DNA of 64,000 nucleotides from positions 99,876 through 163,875 of the forward strand of contig CANQRH010000005.1 in the NCBI GenBank assembly GCA_947626225.1. The letters run 5' to 3'. The position numbers were made by a program, and so were the translations under genes. Source of the DNA: Candidatus Gastranaerophilales bacterium. Lineage in GTDB: Bacteria > Cyanobacteriota > Vampirovibrionia > Gastranaerophilales > Gastranaerophilaceae. The stretch's first letter is position 1; each line of letters opens with the position of its first letter. Positions 51,363 through 63,857 of the stretch are shown here, piece by piece. The notes under the pieces were generated by a model. The model was not told the DNA's origin. It saw nothing but the letters and a program-made list of their open reading frames with translations, and did no database searches.

Positions 51363-52155
51363 CAATCATAAATGATTTTAAGCTTCTGCCTGCACCGTCG
51401 CCGACTGATGTTACACTGTATTCCTTTAAATAATTCATGGAAGTGGAGCTTCCGCCGTCAAATGCCATTGCTCTGTCCCAGCCGAGTTTCTTAACGTAGT
51501 CATGGACTTCATACAAATCCATCGGGTGCTTATCGGTAATTATTAAAATATGTACTTCTTCATCTTTCAAACCGATTATTGTGCGGGAAGTTTTGTGAAG
51601 AACTGAACAGCTTTCCCGAATAACTTCTCCGTCTTTTTTTACGACAAAAAATTCTTCTTCAAGCCTCAAAACCGGATAAATCAAAGGCCCGCCCTGCGCT
51701 GATGTTATTGTCATACAGCCAAAATCCGATGAACTGTTATGCGGAACTATTTCATATTTGTATTTTCCGTCGTCAGTGCATTCCACAATTCTAAATTCGG
51801 TACGGTTAAGTATTTTGTTCATATTTCGTCTTAATACCGGATTTTCATATAAACTGCCGTTTATCATGGGATCCTCGGCTGTATTTCTGTCAGTTACAAT
51901 ATAAGACATGGATTTTCCGTTTTCGGGATCAAAATATCCGGCGTTTACGGTTAATCTTGCTTTAGTCTTTTGATGTGCTTCCTTATTGGTTATAAGCCCG
52001 TCCGAACTCAAAAAACTTATGCGTTTTTTTATTTTTTCACCTTTCAAAACAATATGGTATATTCCGTCATTGTAAGATACATTTATGTCATTAGCACCGT
52101 CAGAAACAGGACTGAATATAATTAAACAAAAAACAAGCAATAAAATTTTTTTCAT
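51355..52155 (-). CDS. Exported phosphodiester-glycosidase (NAGPA) domain protein
   Basis: 266 residues with signal peptide (ILLLVFCLIIFSPVSDG|A). The NAGPA domain is recognised by ARLTVNAGYFDPENGKS near residue 67, TSAQGGPLIYP, and FDGGSSTSMNY near residue 233, which with GRSLKSFMIV closes the domain. In other bacteria such proteins act on exopolysaccharide or phosphodiester-linked sugars in the periplasm. Its gene is 1 bp from the LptF/G gene and lies in the same run as lptB. Confidence 0.85.
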   Translation of the reverse strand: MKKILLLVFCLIIFSPVSDGANDINVSYNDGIYHIVLKGEKIKKRISFLSSDGLITNKEAHQKTKARLTVNAGYFDPENGKSMSYIVTDRNTAEDPMINGSLYENPVLRRNMNKILNRTEFRIVECTDDGKYKYEIVPHNSSSDFGCMTITSAQGGPLIYPVLRLEEEFFVVKKDGEVIRESCSVLHKTSRTIIGLKDEEVHILIITDKHPMDLYEVHDYVKKLGWDRAMAFDGGSSTSMNYLKEYSVTSVGDGAGRSLKSFMIVK

Positions 52156-52156
52156 A

Positions 52157-53266
52157 TTATAAATCCTTTGATTTGTAAAACGCTGTTATCGCACATAAAA
52201 ATGCAAACGGAGGGAATACCGCGGTAATAAAAGGATGCAGAACACCCTTTTCTGCCAATAAATCGAAAAACGGCAGTGTTATGTAATAGAGAAATATACA
52301 GCCGATAGCGATTGTAAATCCGACCAGCCTTTGTTCTCTCGGTTTGCTGAAACCTAAAAGCGCACCCATTATAGCCAGAAGAATGCAGACAAAGGGATGG
52401 AAAAATCTCTGCAGATATTTGTTAAGCATATATCTGTATTCTTCATCAAGCCCTTCTTTTTTCAACAGTTTGATATATTTTTTCATATCTCTGTTGTTGA
52501 TTTCACGTTCCTTTTTCACCGAATAAGTCATCAAAGTAAATGCATTTTTGGCATCTTCACCTTCAAGAATATCCATTTTAGGTTTTTTCTTTATTTCAAC
52601 AAAGATACCGTCATTTGAGATTTTGTATTGGGTAATATCCTGCAAATTCCATCTGTTATCATAATTTTTACCTTTTTTTGCATAATAAATGTTGTTAAGC
52701 TGATGGACATCGGAATACTGTTTTTTTTGAAAATCAAGTACTATAACATTGTACATGGTATCTTTGGAAAATTTTGAAACTATAACCGCATTTGTAGGAA
52801 TTCCTTCGGAATCTTTCTGAGTATAAATATACTGGGTTGAAATATAACCGCCCCATAAAGCATTTGATTTATTAACGGAGTAAGGAATAAGCTTGTCGCA
52901 GGTAAAGAAACAAAGCCAAGTTACAATCAAACTCAAAACCATAACGGGTGCAATAATTCTTGCAAATGACATTCCCGTTGCTCTGAATATTGTAAGCTCG
53001 GAATCTTTACTTAACTTGTCAAAAGTAAAAAGCGTACCGAGTAAAAGCCCTACAGGGAATGCTTTCCCGAGGATTTTCGGAAGCTCGTAAAATAATACGA
53101 GAATGGCGGTTTTTATTCCGAAATCTCCCGCGAGAGTCTTTTTAATAGTGTTTAAAAGCATTTCAGGCGCAATCCAAACAACCGTAAACAGCAAAATTGC
53201 CACTATGGTGGTCAGCAATACCTGATTAAAAATGTATTTGTCATAAATGCTTATTTTTGCTTTCAT
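52157..53266 (-). CDS. LptF/LptG-type LPS export permease
   Basis: 369 residues, YjgP/YjgQ family. Six membrane helices in two sets of three frame a periplasmic beta-jellyroll (NAVIVSKFSKDTMYNVIVL region). SIYDKYIFNQVLLTTIVAIL at the start and FFHPFVCILLAIMGALLGFS in the second half are typical. Together with LptB (next gene upstream, 1-bp contact) it extracts LPS from the inner membrane. The choice between LptF and LptG is not possible from one gene alone. Confidence 0.92.
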   Translation of the reverse strand: MKAKISIYDKYIFNQVLLTTIVAILLFTVVWIAPEMLLNTIKKTLAGDFGIKTAILVLFYELPKILGKAFPVGLLLGTLFTFDKLSKDSELTIFRATGMSFARIIAPVMVLSLIVTWLCFFTCDKLIPYSVNKSNALWGGYISTQYIYTQKDSEGIPTNAVIVSKFSKDTMYNVIVLDFQKKQYSDVHQLNNIYYAKKGKNYDNRWNLQDITQYKISNDGIFVEIKKKPKMDILEGEDAKNAFTLMTYSVKKEREINNRDMKKYIKLLKKEGLDEEYRYMLNKYLQRFFHPFVCILLAIMGALLGFSKPREQRLVGFTIAIGCIFLYYITLPFFDLLAEKGVLHPFITAVFPPFAFLCAITAFYKSKDL

Positions 53267-53991
53267 TACAGTGCAAAATCCTTTCCTAAATAAAATTCTT
53301 TTGCGACAGGATCAACTGCAACATCTTCACTTCTTCCCTGTATTTTAATTTTTCCGTCAAATATAACATAAGCTCTGTCGGTTATGGAGAGTGTAGCTTT
53401 CGGATTGTGATCCGTAATCAATACTCCTAAACCCTTATCTTCGGATATTTTTCTTATATTTTCTTTAATATCACCGATTGCAATAGGATCAATTCCCGCA
53501 AACGGTTCGTCAAGAAGCATAAAATCAGGGCTTGCAGCCAAAGCTCTGGCTATTTCTACCCTTCTTCTTTCTCCGCCGGATAAAGATACCGCCGCATAAG
53601 ATCGAAGCCTCAGAATACCAAATTCCGATAAAAGTTCCTCAAGCTTACGCTTCTTTTCGCATTCGGTAAGTTTATCATTCATTTCAAGAACAAGTTTTAT
53701 ATTATCTTCAACCGACAATTTTCTGAAAATCGAAGCTTCCTGCGGAAGATACCCTATTCCCGCTTTTGCACGTTCATTCATAGGCCATGCCGAAATATCT
53801 TCACCATCAAGAAATATATGTCCCTTGTTTGGCTTAATAAGTCCCACTATCATATAAAATGTTGTAGTTTTTCCCGCCCCGTTAGGCCCCAGTAAACATA
53901 CAACTTCACCCTTATTAACGTCAAATGTAACATCGTTTACAACACTTCTGTCGCCGTATATTTTTATAAGATTTTTGGCTTCAATTCTCAT
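53266..53991 (-). CDS. lptB: LPS export ABC transporter ATP-binding protein LptB
   Basis: 241 residues with Walker A GPNGAGKTTTFYMIVG, Q-loop GYLPQEASIFRKLSVEDN, signature SLSGGERRRVEIARALA, Walker B FMLLDEPFAGIDPIA and H-loop in ITDHN. The LptB-type segment EASIFRKLSVEDNI distinguishes it from other ABC ATPases. It powers LPS transport with the permease encoded just downstream. Its presence supports an outer membrane. Confidence 0.95.
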   Translation of the reverse strand: MRIEAKNLIKIYGDRSVVNDVTFDVNKGEVVCLLGPNGAGKTTTFYMIVGLIKPNKGHIFLDGEDISAWPMNERAKAGIGYLPQEASIFRKLSVEDNIKLVLEMNDKLTECEKKRKLEELLSEFGILRLRSYAAVSLSGGERRRVEIARALAASPDFMLLDEPFAGIDPIAIGDIKENIRKISEDKGLGVLITDHNPKATLSITDRAYVIFDGKIKIQGRSEDVAVDPVAKEFYLGKDFAL

Positions 53992-54177
53992 AACATACCC
54001 CTTTTTCTTTATTTTACTCTAAAAATAAGAGCATGTAAAATTCATTAAATGTAAACAAATGTAACAATATATAAAGTATATATGTTATAGATATCTTATA
54101 TTGTGGAATACATGAAATATAAACCATTTTCTTTTTCTTTATTTTCTCCTACACACTTTTTACCAAATATGAAATTG

Positions 54178-54200
54178 GCCGTTTGCAAAACGGCTTTTTT
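54178..54200 (+). terminator. Hairpin terminator (plus strand)
   Basis: GCCGTTT, GC, then AAAACGGC with T6. No plus-strand gene is known upstream within 2 kb, so it may end an unannotated transcript or be a relic. Confidence 0.7.
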
Positions 54201-54270
54201 ATTAATCCGCACGGTCATAGTCGCGGGCGGCAGGCGCATTACTCCGTTTATTGTGCGCCTGTCCGCATGA

Positions 54271-54298
54271 AAAAAGCCTCTCTGATGAGAGGCTTTTT
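54271..54298. terminator. Bidirectional hairpin terminator
   Basis: AAAAAGCCTCTC and GAGAGGCTTTTT form a perfect 12-bp stem with loop TGAT. On the minus strand it would end transcription arriving from trpS. Between it and 54178 lies a GC-rich stretch with a CAGGCGC/GCGCCTG stem (about 54230-54262). Confidence 0.8.
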
Positions 54299-54314
54299 AA
54301 TGTTAAAAAGCTGA

Positions 54315-54430
54315 TTATTTGTTAGCTTTCTTTTCGTCTAATGTTTTTTTTGTCTCATAGTCAGATACTATTCATAAACCGCCGTTGTGAATGCTGTCAT
54401 TACAGCCAATGTCAAAAAAAATTTTTTCAT
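54315..54430 (-). pseudogene. Remnant of a small secreted peptide gene
   Basis: On the minus strand the ATG at 54430 gives a signal-peptide-like MKKFFLTLAVMTAFTTAVYE and then a TAG. A different frame a few bases later continues DYETKKTLDEKKANK to a TAA at 54315. The two parts would join by a frameshift near 54365. The rest of the 462-bp gap between lptB and trpS holds only hairpins. Confidence 0.4.
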
Positions 54431-54453
54431 TTTAACTATATTTTTTCGCAATA

Positions 54454-55455
54454 TCAATACATGCCAATAATTTCTTTTATTTGTTTCAAATTCTTTTGAG
54501 CTTGAATACAAGCCTTTTCGGAGCCTTCTTTAATTATTTTTTCAACTTCCGCCGGATTAGATTCATAATATTTTCGTTTTTCTCTAATCGGTGCAAATTT
54601 TTCGTTTATTAAAGCCCCAAGCTGTTTTTTACAATCCGCACAGCCTCTCAAGCCTTTTTCACATTCGCATCTTACATTTTGAACAGTGCTTTCATCGGCA
54701 AAAATTTTCCAATACTTAAATGCAACTTCGCATTCATCGGGATGTCCGGGATCATCTTTTCTCATTCTGCTTCTGTCCGTAATTGCAGTCATTACTTTTT
54801 TTGCGGTTTCTTCTTCGGAGTCGGATATTTTTATATCATTTTTAAATGATTTACCCATTTTATTTCCGTCAAGTCCGCAAATTAATGAACAGTTGTTCAA
54901 AAGCGGTTTCGGTTCATTAAAGAATTGTGTTTTATATATATTATTGAACCTTCTTGCAATATCTCTCGTAATTTCGATATGTGCGACCTGATCAATTCCG
55001 ACAGGTACGGCTGAAGCATTAAACAACATAATATCGGAACTCATAAGAACCGGATATCCCATCAATCCGTAGCTGACTTCGGAATTTGCACCTTCTTTTG
55101 TTCTGAGAATTTTAGCCATATCTTTGAGAGTCGGATCTCTTTCAACCCAGTTTTGCGGAGTTACCATGCTAAGGTATATGTTAAGTTCTGCGGTTTCGGG
55201 AACCAGAGATTGCACGTATATTGTAGAAATTTCCGGATTAATACCGCAGGCAAGCCAATCAATTACGACATCTTTTACATCTTGCCTTAAATTTTCGGTT
55301 TTATCATATTTGGTTGTAAGGGCATGCCAGTCCGCAACGAAAAAATAGCTGTCATATTCATTCTGGAGTTTTACCCAGTTTTGAATTACGCCCAGATAGT
55401 GTCCGAGGTGTAATTTTCCTGTTGAGCGCATTCCCGAAACAATTCTTTCTTTCAT
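54454..55455 (-). CDS. trpS: Tryptophan--tRNA ligase
   Basis: Class I synthetase charging tRNA-Trp. 333 residues with the HIGH-type motif KLHLGHYLG near residue 15 and the KMSKS-type loop GNKMGKSFKND near residue 200. QVAHIEITRDIARRFN lies between. A CxxC-like cluster (CECEKGLRGCADCKK) near the C-terminus is typical of one bacterial TrpS branch. It is translationally coupled: its ATG overlaps the SIMPL-gene stop by one base. Confidence 0.97.
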   Translation of the reverse strand: MKERIVSGMRSTGKLHLGHYLGVIQNWVKLQNEYDSYFFVADWHALTTKYDKTENLRQDVKDVVIDWLACGINPEISTIYVQSLVPETAELNIYLSMVTPQNWVERDPTLKDMAKILRTKEGANSEVSYGLMGYPVLMSSDIMLFNASAVPVGIDQVAHIEITRDIARRFNNIYKTQFFNEPKPLLNNCSLICGLDGNKMGKSFKNDIKISDSEEETAKKVMTAITDRSRMRKDDPGHPDECEVAFKYWKIFADESTVQNVRCECEKGLRGCADCKKQLGALINEKFAPIREKRKYYESNPAEVEKIIKEGSEKACIQAQKNLKQIKEIIGMY

Positions 55456-56182
55456 TATTGACCTTTCTTAACAAAATAGCTTGCATTTAAGTTTGCAAAT
55501 ATTTTTATAACTCCGCTTTCAATGGCAGTAGAGGAAACAGATTCTTCTCCTGATGCCATATCCGACATTTTGTTTGCGGCAAACATTCTTGTTCGTACGG
55601 AGCTGTTTGCACTGCAGCTCACATCCATTGAACGTATTCCGTCAAGATTTGAGGATAATGCTTTTGCAAGCAGTTCGGCACGGGTTTGAGCCTTTTTCGA
55701 TGCGGTTACAAGCAGTTCATTACATTGAGCTTCGTAATTTGATACGGAAAATGACAGATTGCTGATATTGGAAGCTCCGAGAGAAACGGCTTTATCAATC
55801 ATGGCACCGACTTTATCAATAGATTTTGTATGAATAATTACGGTGTTTGAAACCTGATATTTATCAAGAATTCTTCTGCTTCCCGAGTAGCTGTAAACCG
55901 GAGAAGCATTGTAATCGGATGTTTTTACATAATCACCGTTATTCGGATTAATCATTTTTTTCATTGCATTTAAGACATTTTCTGAAATTTCTTTGTTTTC
56001 AACTGCGGCTTTTTGCATTGATTTGCCGTCAAATGTCTGAACCGTAACGGAAATTTCGGCAACATCAGGTGCAATTTCCATATTTGCCGAGGAACTTACC
56101 GAGATATATCCTCTTTCGTCAGAAACTGCCTGTGCGGGAATTATAAACATACATAACAGTACGATTAGCGGAAATATTTTTT

Positions 56183-56186
<4 letters not shown>
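55455..56186 (-). CDS. SIMPL-domain (DUF541) exported protein
   Basis: 243 residues with signal peptide (IFPLIVLLCMFIIPAQA|V). The SIMPL fold is recognised by ISVSSSANMEIAPDVAEISV and by the SVSNYEAQCNELLVTASKKA segment. Members are periplasmic or outer-membrane proteins, one of them linked to oxidative stress resistance; the biochemical role is unclear. It overlaps the upstream small membrane protein gene as ATGA and the trpS start by one base. Confidence 0.85.
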
Positions 56187-59381
<3,195 letters not shown>

Positions 59382-59450
59382 TTTACCTCCTTGCAAAAAT
59401 ACTACCACAAACCGATTGCTTTTTTCAACAGACTCATTAAAATATGAAAT

Positions 59451-60017
59451 ATGAAAAAGATTTTTATTATTTCGGTATTGTTATTATTTCCTTATTTTGT
59501 TTTTGCTCGGGAAACAACGGATTTTGAACAAATTTACAGGGAGCTTGAGCCTGCTGATTTTTCATATGTTCACAACATTGATCCGGGAGAAATGTATGAT
59601 GTGCAAAATACATCGTGGTCACCGTATCCGCTTTTCAGGCTGACTTCGCCTTTGTTTTTCAAAAATACCATGATTGAGCCGGGGTATTATCTTTTAACTC
59701 CCAGAGAGCATAAAGGAAATTGGTATATTCTTTTTAAAGAGCAGGGAAAAGTAAAATATATTATTCCCGCTTATAATCGTGAAATTGTTCCTATGGGGTT
59801 TTATGATGAAAACCTGCCAAAACCGAAATTGACACCTGCGCAAAAGTTTCATATAAAATTCTTTGATTTTGTCGGCAAACATGTGGGTTCATCACAGCGA
59901 AAACCCGCTCCGAGCACATTTTTAGAAGCAACGGATTTGGAAAATAATTTTATTTCCATAATCGTATACTGGGGAAATTTCAGATATTATATGATTTTAA
60001 GAACAATACAGCTTTAA
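59451..60017 (+). CDS. Exported hypothetical protein
   Basis: 188 residues with a signal peptide (IFIISVLLLFPYFVFA|R). The mature part is beta-rich and aromatic (NTSWSPYPLFRLTSPLFF, then PGYYLLTPREHKGNWYILF), ending in FRYYMILRTIQL. No family recognised. It is divergent from speB (70 bp) and ends 3 bp before the convergent gene at 60021. Confidence 0.65.
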   Translation: MKKIFIISVLLLFPYFVFARETTDFEQIYRELEPADFSYVHNIDPGEMYDVQNTSWSPYPLFRLTSPLFFKNTMIEPGYYLLTPREHKGNWYILFKEQGKVKYIIPAYNREIVPMGFYDENLPKPKLTPAQKFHIKFFDFVGKHVGSSQRKPAPSTFLEATDLENNFISIIVYWGNFRYYMILRTIQL

Positions 60018-60020
60018 GCT

Positions 60021-60389
60021 TCAGTCCTCGATATCTTCTTCTTTTTTGATTGTGCTGACAACCATTTGCGCCATTTCTTTTGCAATAATTTTTTGAGTTG
60101 CCGCAGGGCAGTTTTGAAGCATGTTCATTGCCGTTCTTAATGTGGAATCAATATCATACCAGCGGCCTTTTCTGTTATCATCCAGCCCTAAACCGACAGC
60201 ATCAATAATATCTTCGACAGCTTCAAATTTTTCATCTTCAATATTATGTTCAATAATAATTTTAATAAGGTTTAAAGCAATTCTTATTTGAGTTTCGTCA
60301 TCGGAGTGCTCAAGAGTGCTTACTGCCTGTGATAATACAGGATCCTTATCGTACCATCTTCTCTGCTGATTTGTATATTCTTCTTTCAT
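60021..60389 (-). CDS. Hypothetical protein with an internal duplication
   Basis: 122 acidic residues. The N-terminal RRWYDKDPVLSQAVSTLE and the later KGRWYDIDSTLRTAMNMLQ are two copies of the same unit, about 63 residues apart, each followed by an A-x-N/E-L helix. No signal peptide or membrane segment. Function unknown; the duplicated RWYD motif suggests a two-lobed helical repeat protein. Confidence 0.65.
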   Translation of the reverse strand: MKEEYTNQQRRWYDKDPVLSQAVSTLEHSDDETQIRIALNLIKIIIEHNIEDEKFEAVEDIIDAVGLGLDDNRKGRWYDIDSTLRTAMNMLQNCPAATQKIIAKEMAQMVVSTIKKEEDIED

Positions 60390-60445
60390 AACTGCCTCCC
60401 GAACGATTATAAAATTTTTTTTTAAATCATGTCAATATATTAAGT

Positions 60446-60718
60446 TTAACCGTTTTTGTATGTAACTCCTTTGTTTCCTCTCGGATATTCCCAGCCCAGA
60501 GAACAATGTTCGCATGCGATTTTGCAGGCTCCGCATTCCAGACAGTTTTCAAAATTTACAATAAGCTTTGTTCCGTCCCATTCATAAACCCCTGCCGGAC
60601 AAATTATCGTACAGATTTTGGATTTGCAGATTCTGCAGCATTCCTGCGCCGGATAAAGATGCGACTTGCTGTCGGGATTGAATTTTGTTGTAAATAATTT
60701 ATCTTCTAAACTGCTCAT
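60446..60718 (-). CDS. fixX: FixX-type ferredoxin
   Basis: I start at the ATG at 60718, which overlaps the fixC stop as ATGA and has GGAG upstream, giving 90 residues. Cys motifs: CCRICKSKICTIICP and NCLECGACKIACEHCSL, so one or two [4Fe-4S] clusters. FixX partners FixC in the electron-bifurcating FixABCX complex, where electrons from NADH via ETF (FixAB) are split between ferredoxin and quinone. fixA and fixB are not in this window. Confidence 0.9.
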   Translation of the reverse strand: MSSLEDKLFTTKFNPDSKSHLYPAQECCRICKSKICTIICPAGVYEWDGTKLIVNFENCLECGACKIACEHCSLGWEYPRGNKGVTYKNG

Positions 60719-62016
60719 TTTATTAAGATGCTCCATAATAATTTTATTGCACAGATTAAATCTTTAAACGGTTCAAAAAACTTTCTGTCCGTAAAATAAC
60801 TCTTTATAAAGCCGTGATATTTTTTACGTTTCGGAATGCTGTCAACTGATGTAAACATTTTGAAAAACTCATTTATTTTCTGAGGATAATACCCCAGAAA
60901 ATCCTGTGCACGGGCTTCTACTGTACTCATAAGGTTTCTGTATGTTTTTAAATCCTTCATAATGAATGATTCATTGAGCTTTTTACCGTAAAATGAAAGT
61001 GTTTTTTCCGAAAAATCCTGTTTAGAGAGTGCGGTAATTGCTGTTTCTCCCGCTAATTTTCCTGAAACCATCGCAAGATTTGTACCTTCCCAGTGCATGT
61101 TATTTACCAAACCCGCCGAGTCTCCGCAAATCATTACTCCGTTACCGTACAATTTAGGTATTTTTTTATACCCCCCTTCCGGTATTAAATGAGCACTATA
61201 CTCGATTAATTCACCGTCTTGTATCAACGGTCTAATTTTAGGATGATTTTTTAGACCGTCAAGCAAATCGTAAGGGCGCAATCCTTTATTGACAAGATCG
61301 CTTAATGTTACTCCCAACCCTATTGTTACGGAATCTTTATTTGTATACATAAACCCAAGCCCTGCCATAGCAAGCATAGAACCGCCGAATATCTGGTATA
61401 TACAGCCTTCGTCACCGTTGACGTTAAATCTTTCATTGATTTTTTCGGAAGGCAGTTTGATAACCTCTTTTACACTCAAAGCAACATCTTCCTTTTCCAA
61501 TTTGCTTCTTAAACCGGCCTGTATTGCAAGCAGCGAGTTTACACCATCCGCAAGCACCACTATATCGGAATAGTATTCTTCCAGTTCCGTTCTGACACCG
61601 ATAACGGTATCATCTTTCATTATCAATTCCCTTACAACCGTTTCTTCTACAACGGTTACACCCGCTTTTTGAGCTTCTTCCGCCATCCAGCGGTCGAATT
61701 TACCTCTGGTAACACTGTAACTTACCGGAGAATCAGGTTTGTTTCTGTAAGAAATTACCGTAGAATCTTCTTTGCCTAACAGTACAAATTTATGTTCAAT
61801 ATTTTGCCTTTCAATCGGGGCTTCCTTCTCAAAATTCGGAAAGATTTCCCGTGTGGGCTGTGCATAAATCGCTCCGCCGAAAACGTTTTTACTTCCGCAA
61901 TATTTTCCCCGTTCAATCAAGACAACTTCTTTCCCTGCTCTTGCAATCGTAATTGCACATGCAAGCCCGGCAGGCCCTCCTCCCGCAACTATTACCTGTG
62001 TTTTGTTTTTCTCCAT
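60715..62016 (-). CDS. fixC: FixC-type ETF:quinone oxidoreductase flavoprotein
   Basis: Start at the ATG at 62016 with AAGAGGTTTATT upstream, giving 433 residues. The FAD-binding motif is VAGGGPAGLACAITIARAGK, and GSKNVFGGAIYAQPTREIFP follows; VMICGDSAGLVNNMHWEGTN completes the FAD site near residue 300. The C-terminus carries no membrane helix of its own. Coupled with FixX by ATGA overlap. In an anaerobe it would bridge ETF to menaquinone or act in reverse electron transfer; this is inference. Confidence 0.9.
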   Translation of the reverse strand: MEKNKTQVIVAGGGPAGLACAITIARAGKEVVLIERGKYCGSKNVFGGAIYAQPTREIFPNFEKEAPIERQNIEHKFVLLGKEDSTVISYRNKPDSPVSYSVTRGKFDRWMAEEAQKAGVTVVEETVVRELIMKDDTVIGVRTELEEYYSDIVVLADGVNSLLAIQAGLRSKLEKEDVALSVKEVIKLPSEKINERFNVNGDEGCIYQIFGGSMLAMAGLGFMYTNKDSVTIGLGVTLSDLVNKGLRPYDLLDGLKNHPKIRPLIQDGELIEYSAHLIPEGGYKKIPKLYGNGVMICGDSAGLVNNMHWEGTNLAMVSGKLAGETAITALSKQDFSEKTLSFYGKKLNESFIMKDLKTYRNLMSTVEARAQDFLGYYPQKINEFFKMFTSVDSIPKRKKYHGFIKSYFTDRKFFEPFKDLICAIKLLWSILIK

Positions 62017-62072
62017 AATAAACCTCTTGAATAAACTATACATCAAATTATATTCATTGTAAAATAGTAAGT

Positions 62073-62591
62073 ATGATTATTACGGCAGGTAAATTTAAAG
62101 GCAGAAAGGTCACCGCACCGGATGAAAATATTACCCGTCCGACACTTTCAAAAGTGAGGATGAGCGTGTTTAATACCTTGCAGGCAATGATTTCTTTTGA
62201 CGGTAAATCGTTTCTGGATATGTATTCAGGTTCCGGAATAATGGCTCTTGAAGCGTTGTCTAGAGGATTTTCCAATGTCACTGCCGTTGAGAAAAATATT
62301 AAATCTTTTAAAATTATTAAATCAAACTTTGATACCGCGGCAGATTCTCAAATAAAACTGCTGTTGGGAGACAGCTTGAAAATTTTGCCGGGCTTTGAAG
62401 AAAAGTTTGATGTTATTTATATAGATCCGCCTTATTTTTCGGGAATTTATGAAAAAAGTCTGCAAGCTGTAAAAAGCATTGCAGACGGAATTATAATTCT
62501 TGAACATGTTACGGATATTGATTTTGCAGGGTATAAAATACTTAAACAAAAGAAATACGGCGGGAAATTTATAACTTTTTTGTCTAATTAA
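62073..62591 (+). CDS. rsmD: 16S rRNA m2G966 methyltransferase
   Basis: A 172-residue SAM-dependent methyltransferase that modifies G966 of 16S rRNA. MIITAGKFKGRKVTAP is the typical start. The SAM loop DMYSGSGIMALEALSRG and catalytic DPPY in IYIDPPYFSGIY are in order. It ends 8 bp into the convergent prs gene. RsmD is often followed by coaD, which is absent here. Confidence 0.93.
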   Translation: MIITAGKFKGRKVTAPDENITRPTLSKVRMSVFNTLQAMISFDGKSFLDMYSGSGIMALEALSRGFSNVTAVEKNIKSFKIIKSNFDTAADSQIKLLLGDSLKILPGFEEKFDVIYIDPPYFSGIYEKSLQAVKSIADGIIILEHVTDIDFAGYKILKQKKYGGKFITFLSN

Positions 62592-63597
62592 CCTGCATTT
62601 CTTTTTCAAATCCGAAAAGCGAGCTTACCGATTCATCGTCATGGATTCTTGCGATAGCGGTTCCTAAAAGCGGTGCAACGGAAAGCTGTTTGATATTTGA
62701 CGGCATTTTATCCATATCAAGCGGAATTGTATTTGTAACTATACATTCCTTAATCGGAGCATTGGCAAGTCTTTCGATTGCCGGACCGGAGAATACCGGA
62801 TGAGCCGCACAAACATAAACATCTTTTGCCCCTTCGGATTTTAAAAGTTTGGCTGCTTCGCAGATTGTACCTGCCGTGTCAATAATATCATCAAACATTA
62901 CGCAGACTTTATCTTTAACTTCTCCGATTACGTGCGATGCGATAGCTTCATTGTGCTTGTCTCTGCGTTTGTCAATTATGGCAAGCGAGCATCCGATTGC
63001 TTTGGCAAAGTGTCTTGTCCTTTGAACTCCGCCTGTATCAGGGCTTACGGCTACCATATCATCGGGGTTAATGTTCAAACTCTTTATATAACTTGTCAAA
63101 ATAGGTGTTGCAAAAATATGGTCAACAAGAATGTTGAAAAATCCCTGAATTTGTCCGGTATGCAAATCCATTGCAAGAACTCGGTTTGCGCCTGCGGTTG
63201 TAAGTAAATCCGCAACGAGCTTTGCTGTGATTGCTTCACGTCCCGAAGTTTTTCTGTCCTGCCTTGCATATCCGTAATAAGGAATTACTGCGGTAATTGT
63301 TTTTGCACTTGCACGTTTGAAAGCGTCAATGATAATCAGCAATTCCATTAAATTTTCGTTAACGGGATTGCAAAGAGGCTGAATAATGAAAACATCGTCC
63401 CCTCTTACACTTTCTTTAACCTGAACATAAATTTCTCCGTCAGCAAAGTTCTTTACAACCATAGGACCGATTGAAGTGCCGAGATAATCCGCAATTTCCT
63501 GTGCGAGTTTTGTATTGGAACGTCCCGAAAAAAGTTTGATGTCATGAGTCGGATTAATTGTCCGTTCCAATTGATGAAAAGTCATTTCTGCAACCAT
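62584..63597 (-). CDS. prs: Ribose-phosphate pyrophosphokinase
   Basis: Makes PRPP from ribose 5-phosphate and ATP. 337 residues with the N-terminal IKLFSGRSNTKLAQEIA, the flexible loop RQDRKTSGREAITAKL, the metal and PRPP signature MDLHTGQIQGFF (Thr replaces the usual Ala), and the PRPP-binding loop MFDDIIDTAGTICEAAKLL. The start at 63597 adds eight residues before TFHQLERTI; a second ATG at 63585 is also possible. It is monocistronic here. Confidence 0.96.
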   Translation of the reverse strand: MVAEMTFHQLERTINPTHDIKLFSGRSNTKLAQEIADYLGTSIGPMVVKNFADGEIYVQVKESVRGDDVFIIQPLCNPVNENLMELLIIIDAFKRASAKTITAVIPYYGYARQDRKTSGREAITAKLVADLLTTAGANRVLAMDLHTGQIQGFFNILVDHIFATPILTSYIKSLNINPDDMVAVSPDTGGVQRTRHFAKAIGCSLAIIDKRRDKHNEAIASHVIGEVKDKVCVMFDDIIDTAGTICEAAKLLKSEGAKDVYVCAAHPVFSGPAIERLANAPIKECIVTNTIPLDMDKMPSNIKQLSVAPLLGTAIARIHDDESVSSLFGFEKEMQVN

Positions 63598-63599
63598 TC

Positions 63600-63857
63600 T
63601 GATTCCTTTCGCTTTCTACTTTGTAATTATATAATTATTAAAATCAAACCTCAATAATATTTTAAGTAATATTACCAAAGTTTTGAAGTTATTATTGTGA
63701 GGGGTAATTAAGTTATTTTTGCCGGAAAACGGAATAATATAACCTGTGGTCGTGCATTTTTTCCCGACAATATTCCGTTTAAAAATCTTTGATAAAATTC
63801 ACTTGATTTTAAAAATTGTTTATGATAGGTTTGACTATGCCGAATACATAAAAGGTA
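63600..63857. other. Upstream gap of prs
   Basis: No gene is seen in this AT-rich stretch. It probably holds the prs promoter on the minus strand and, at 63802-63827, a possible plus-strand promoter for the tRNA-like element. Confidence 0.3.
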
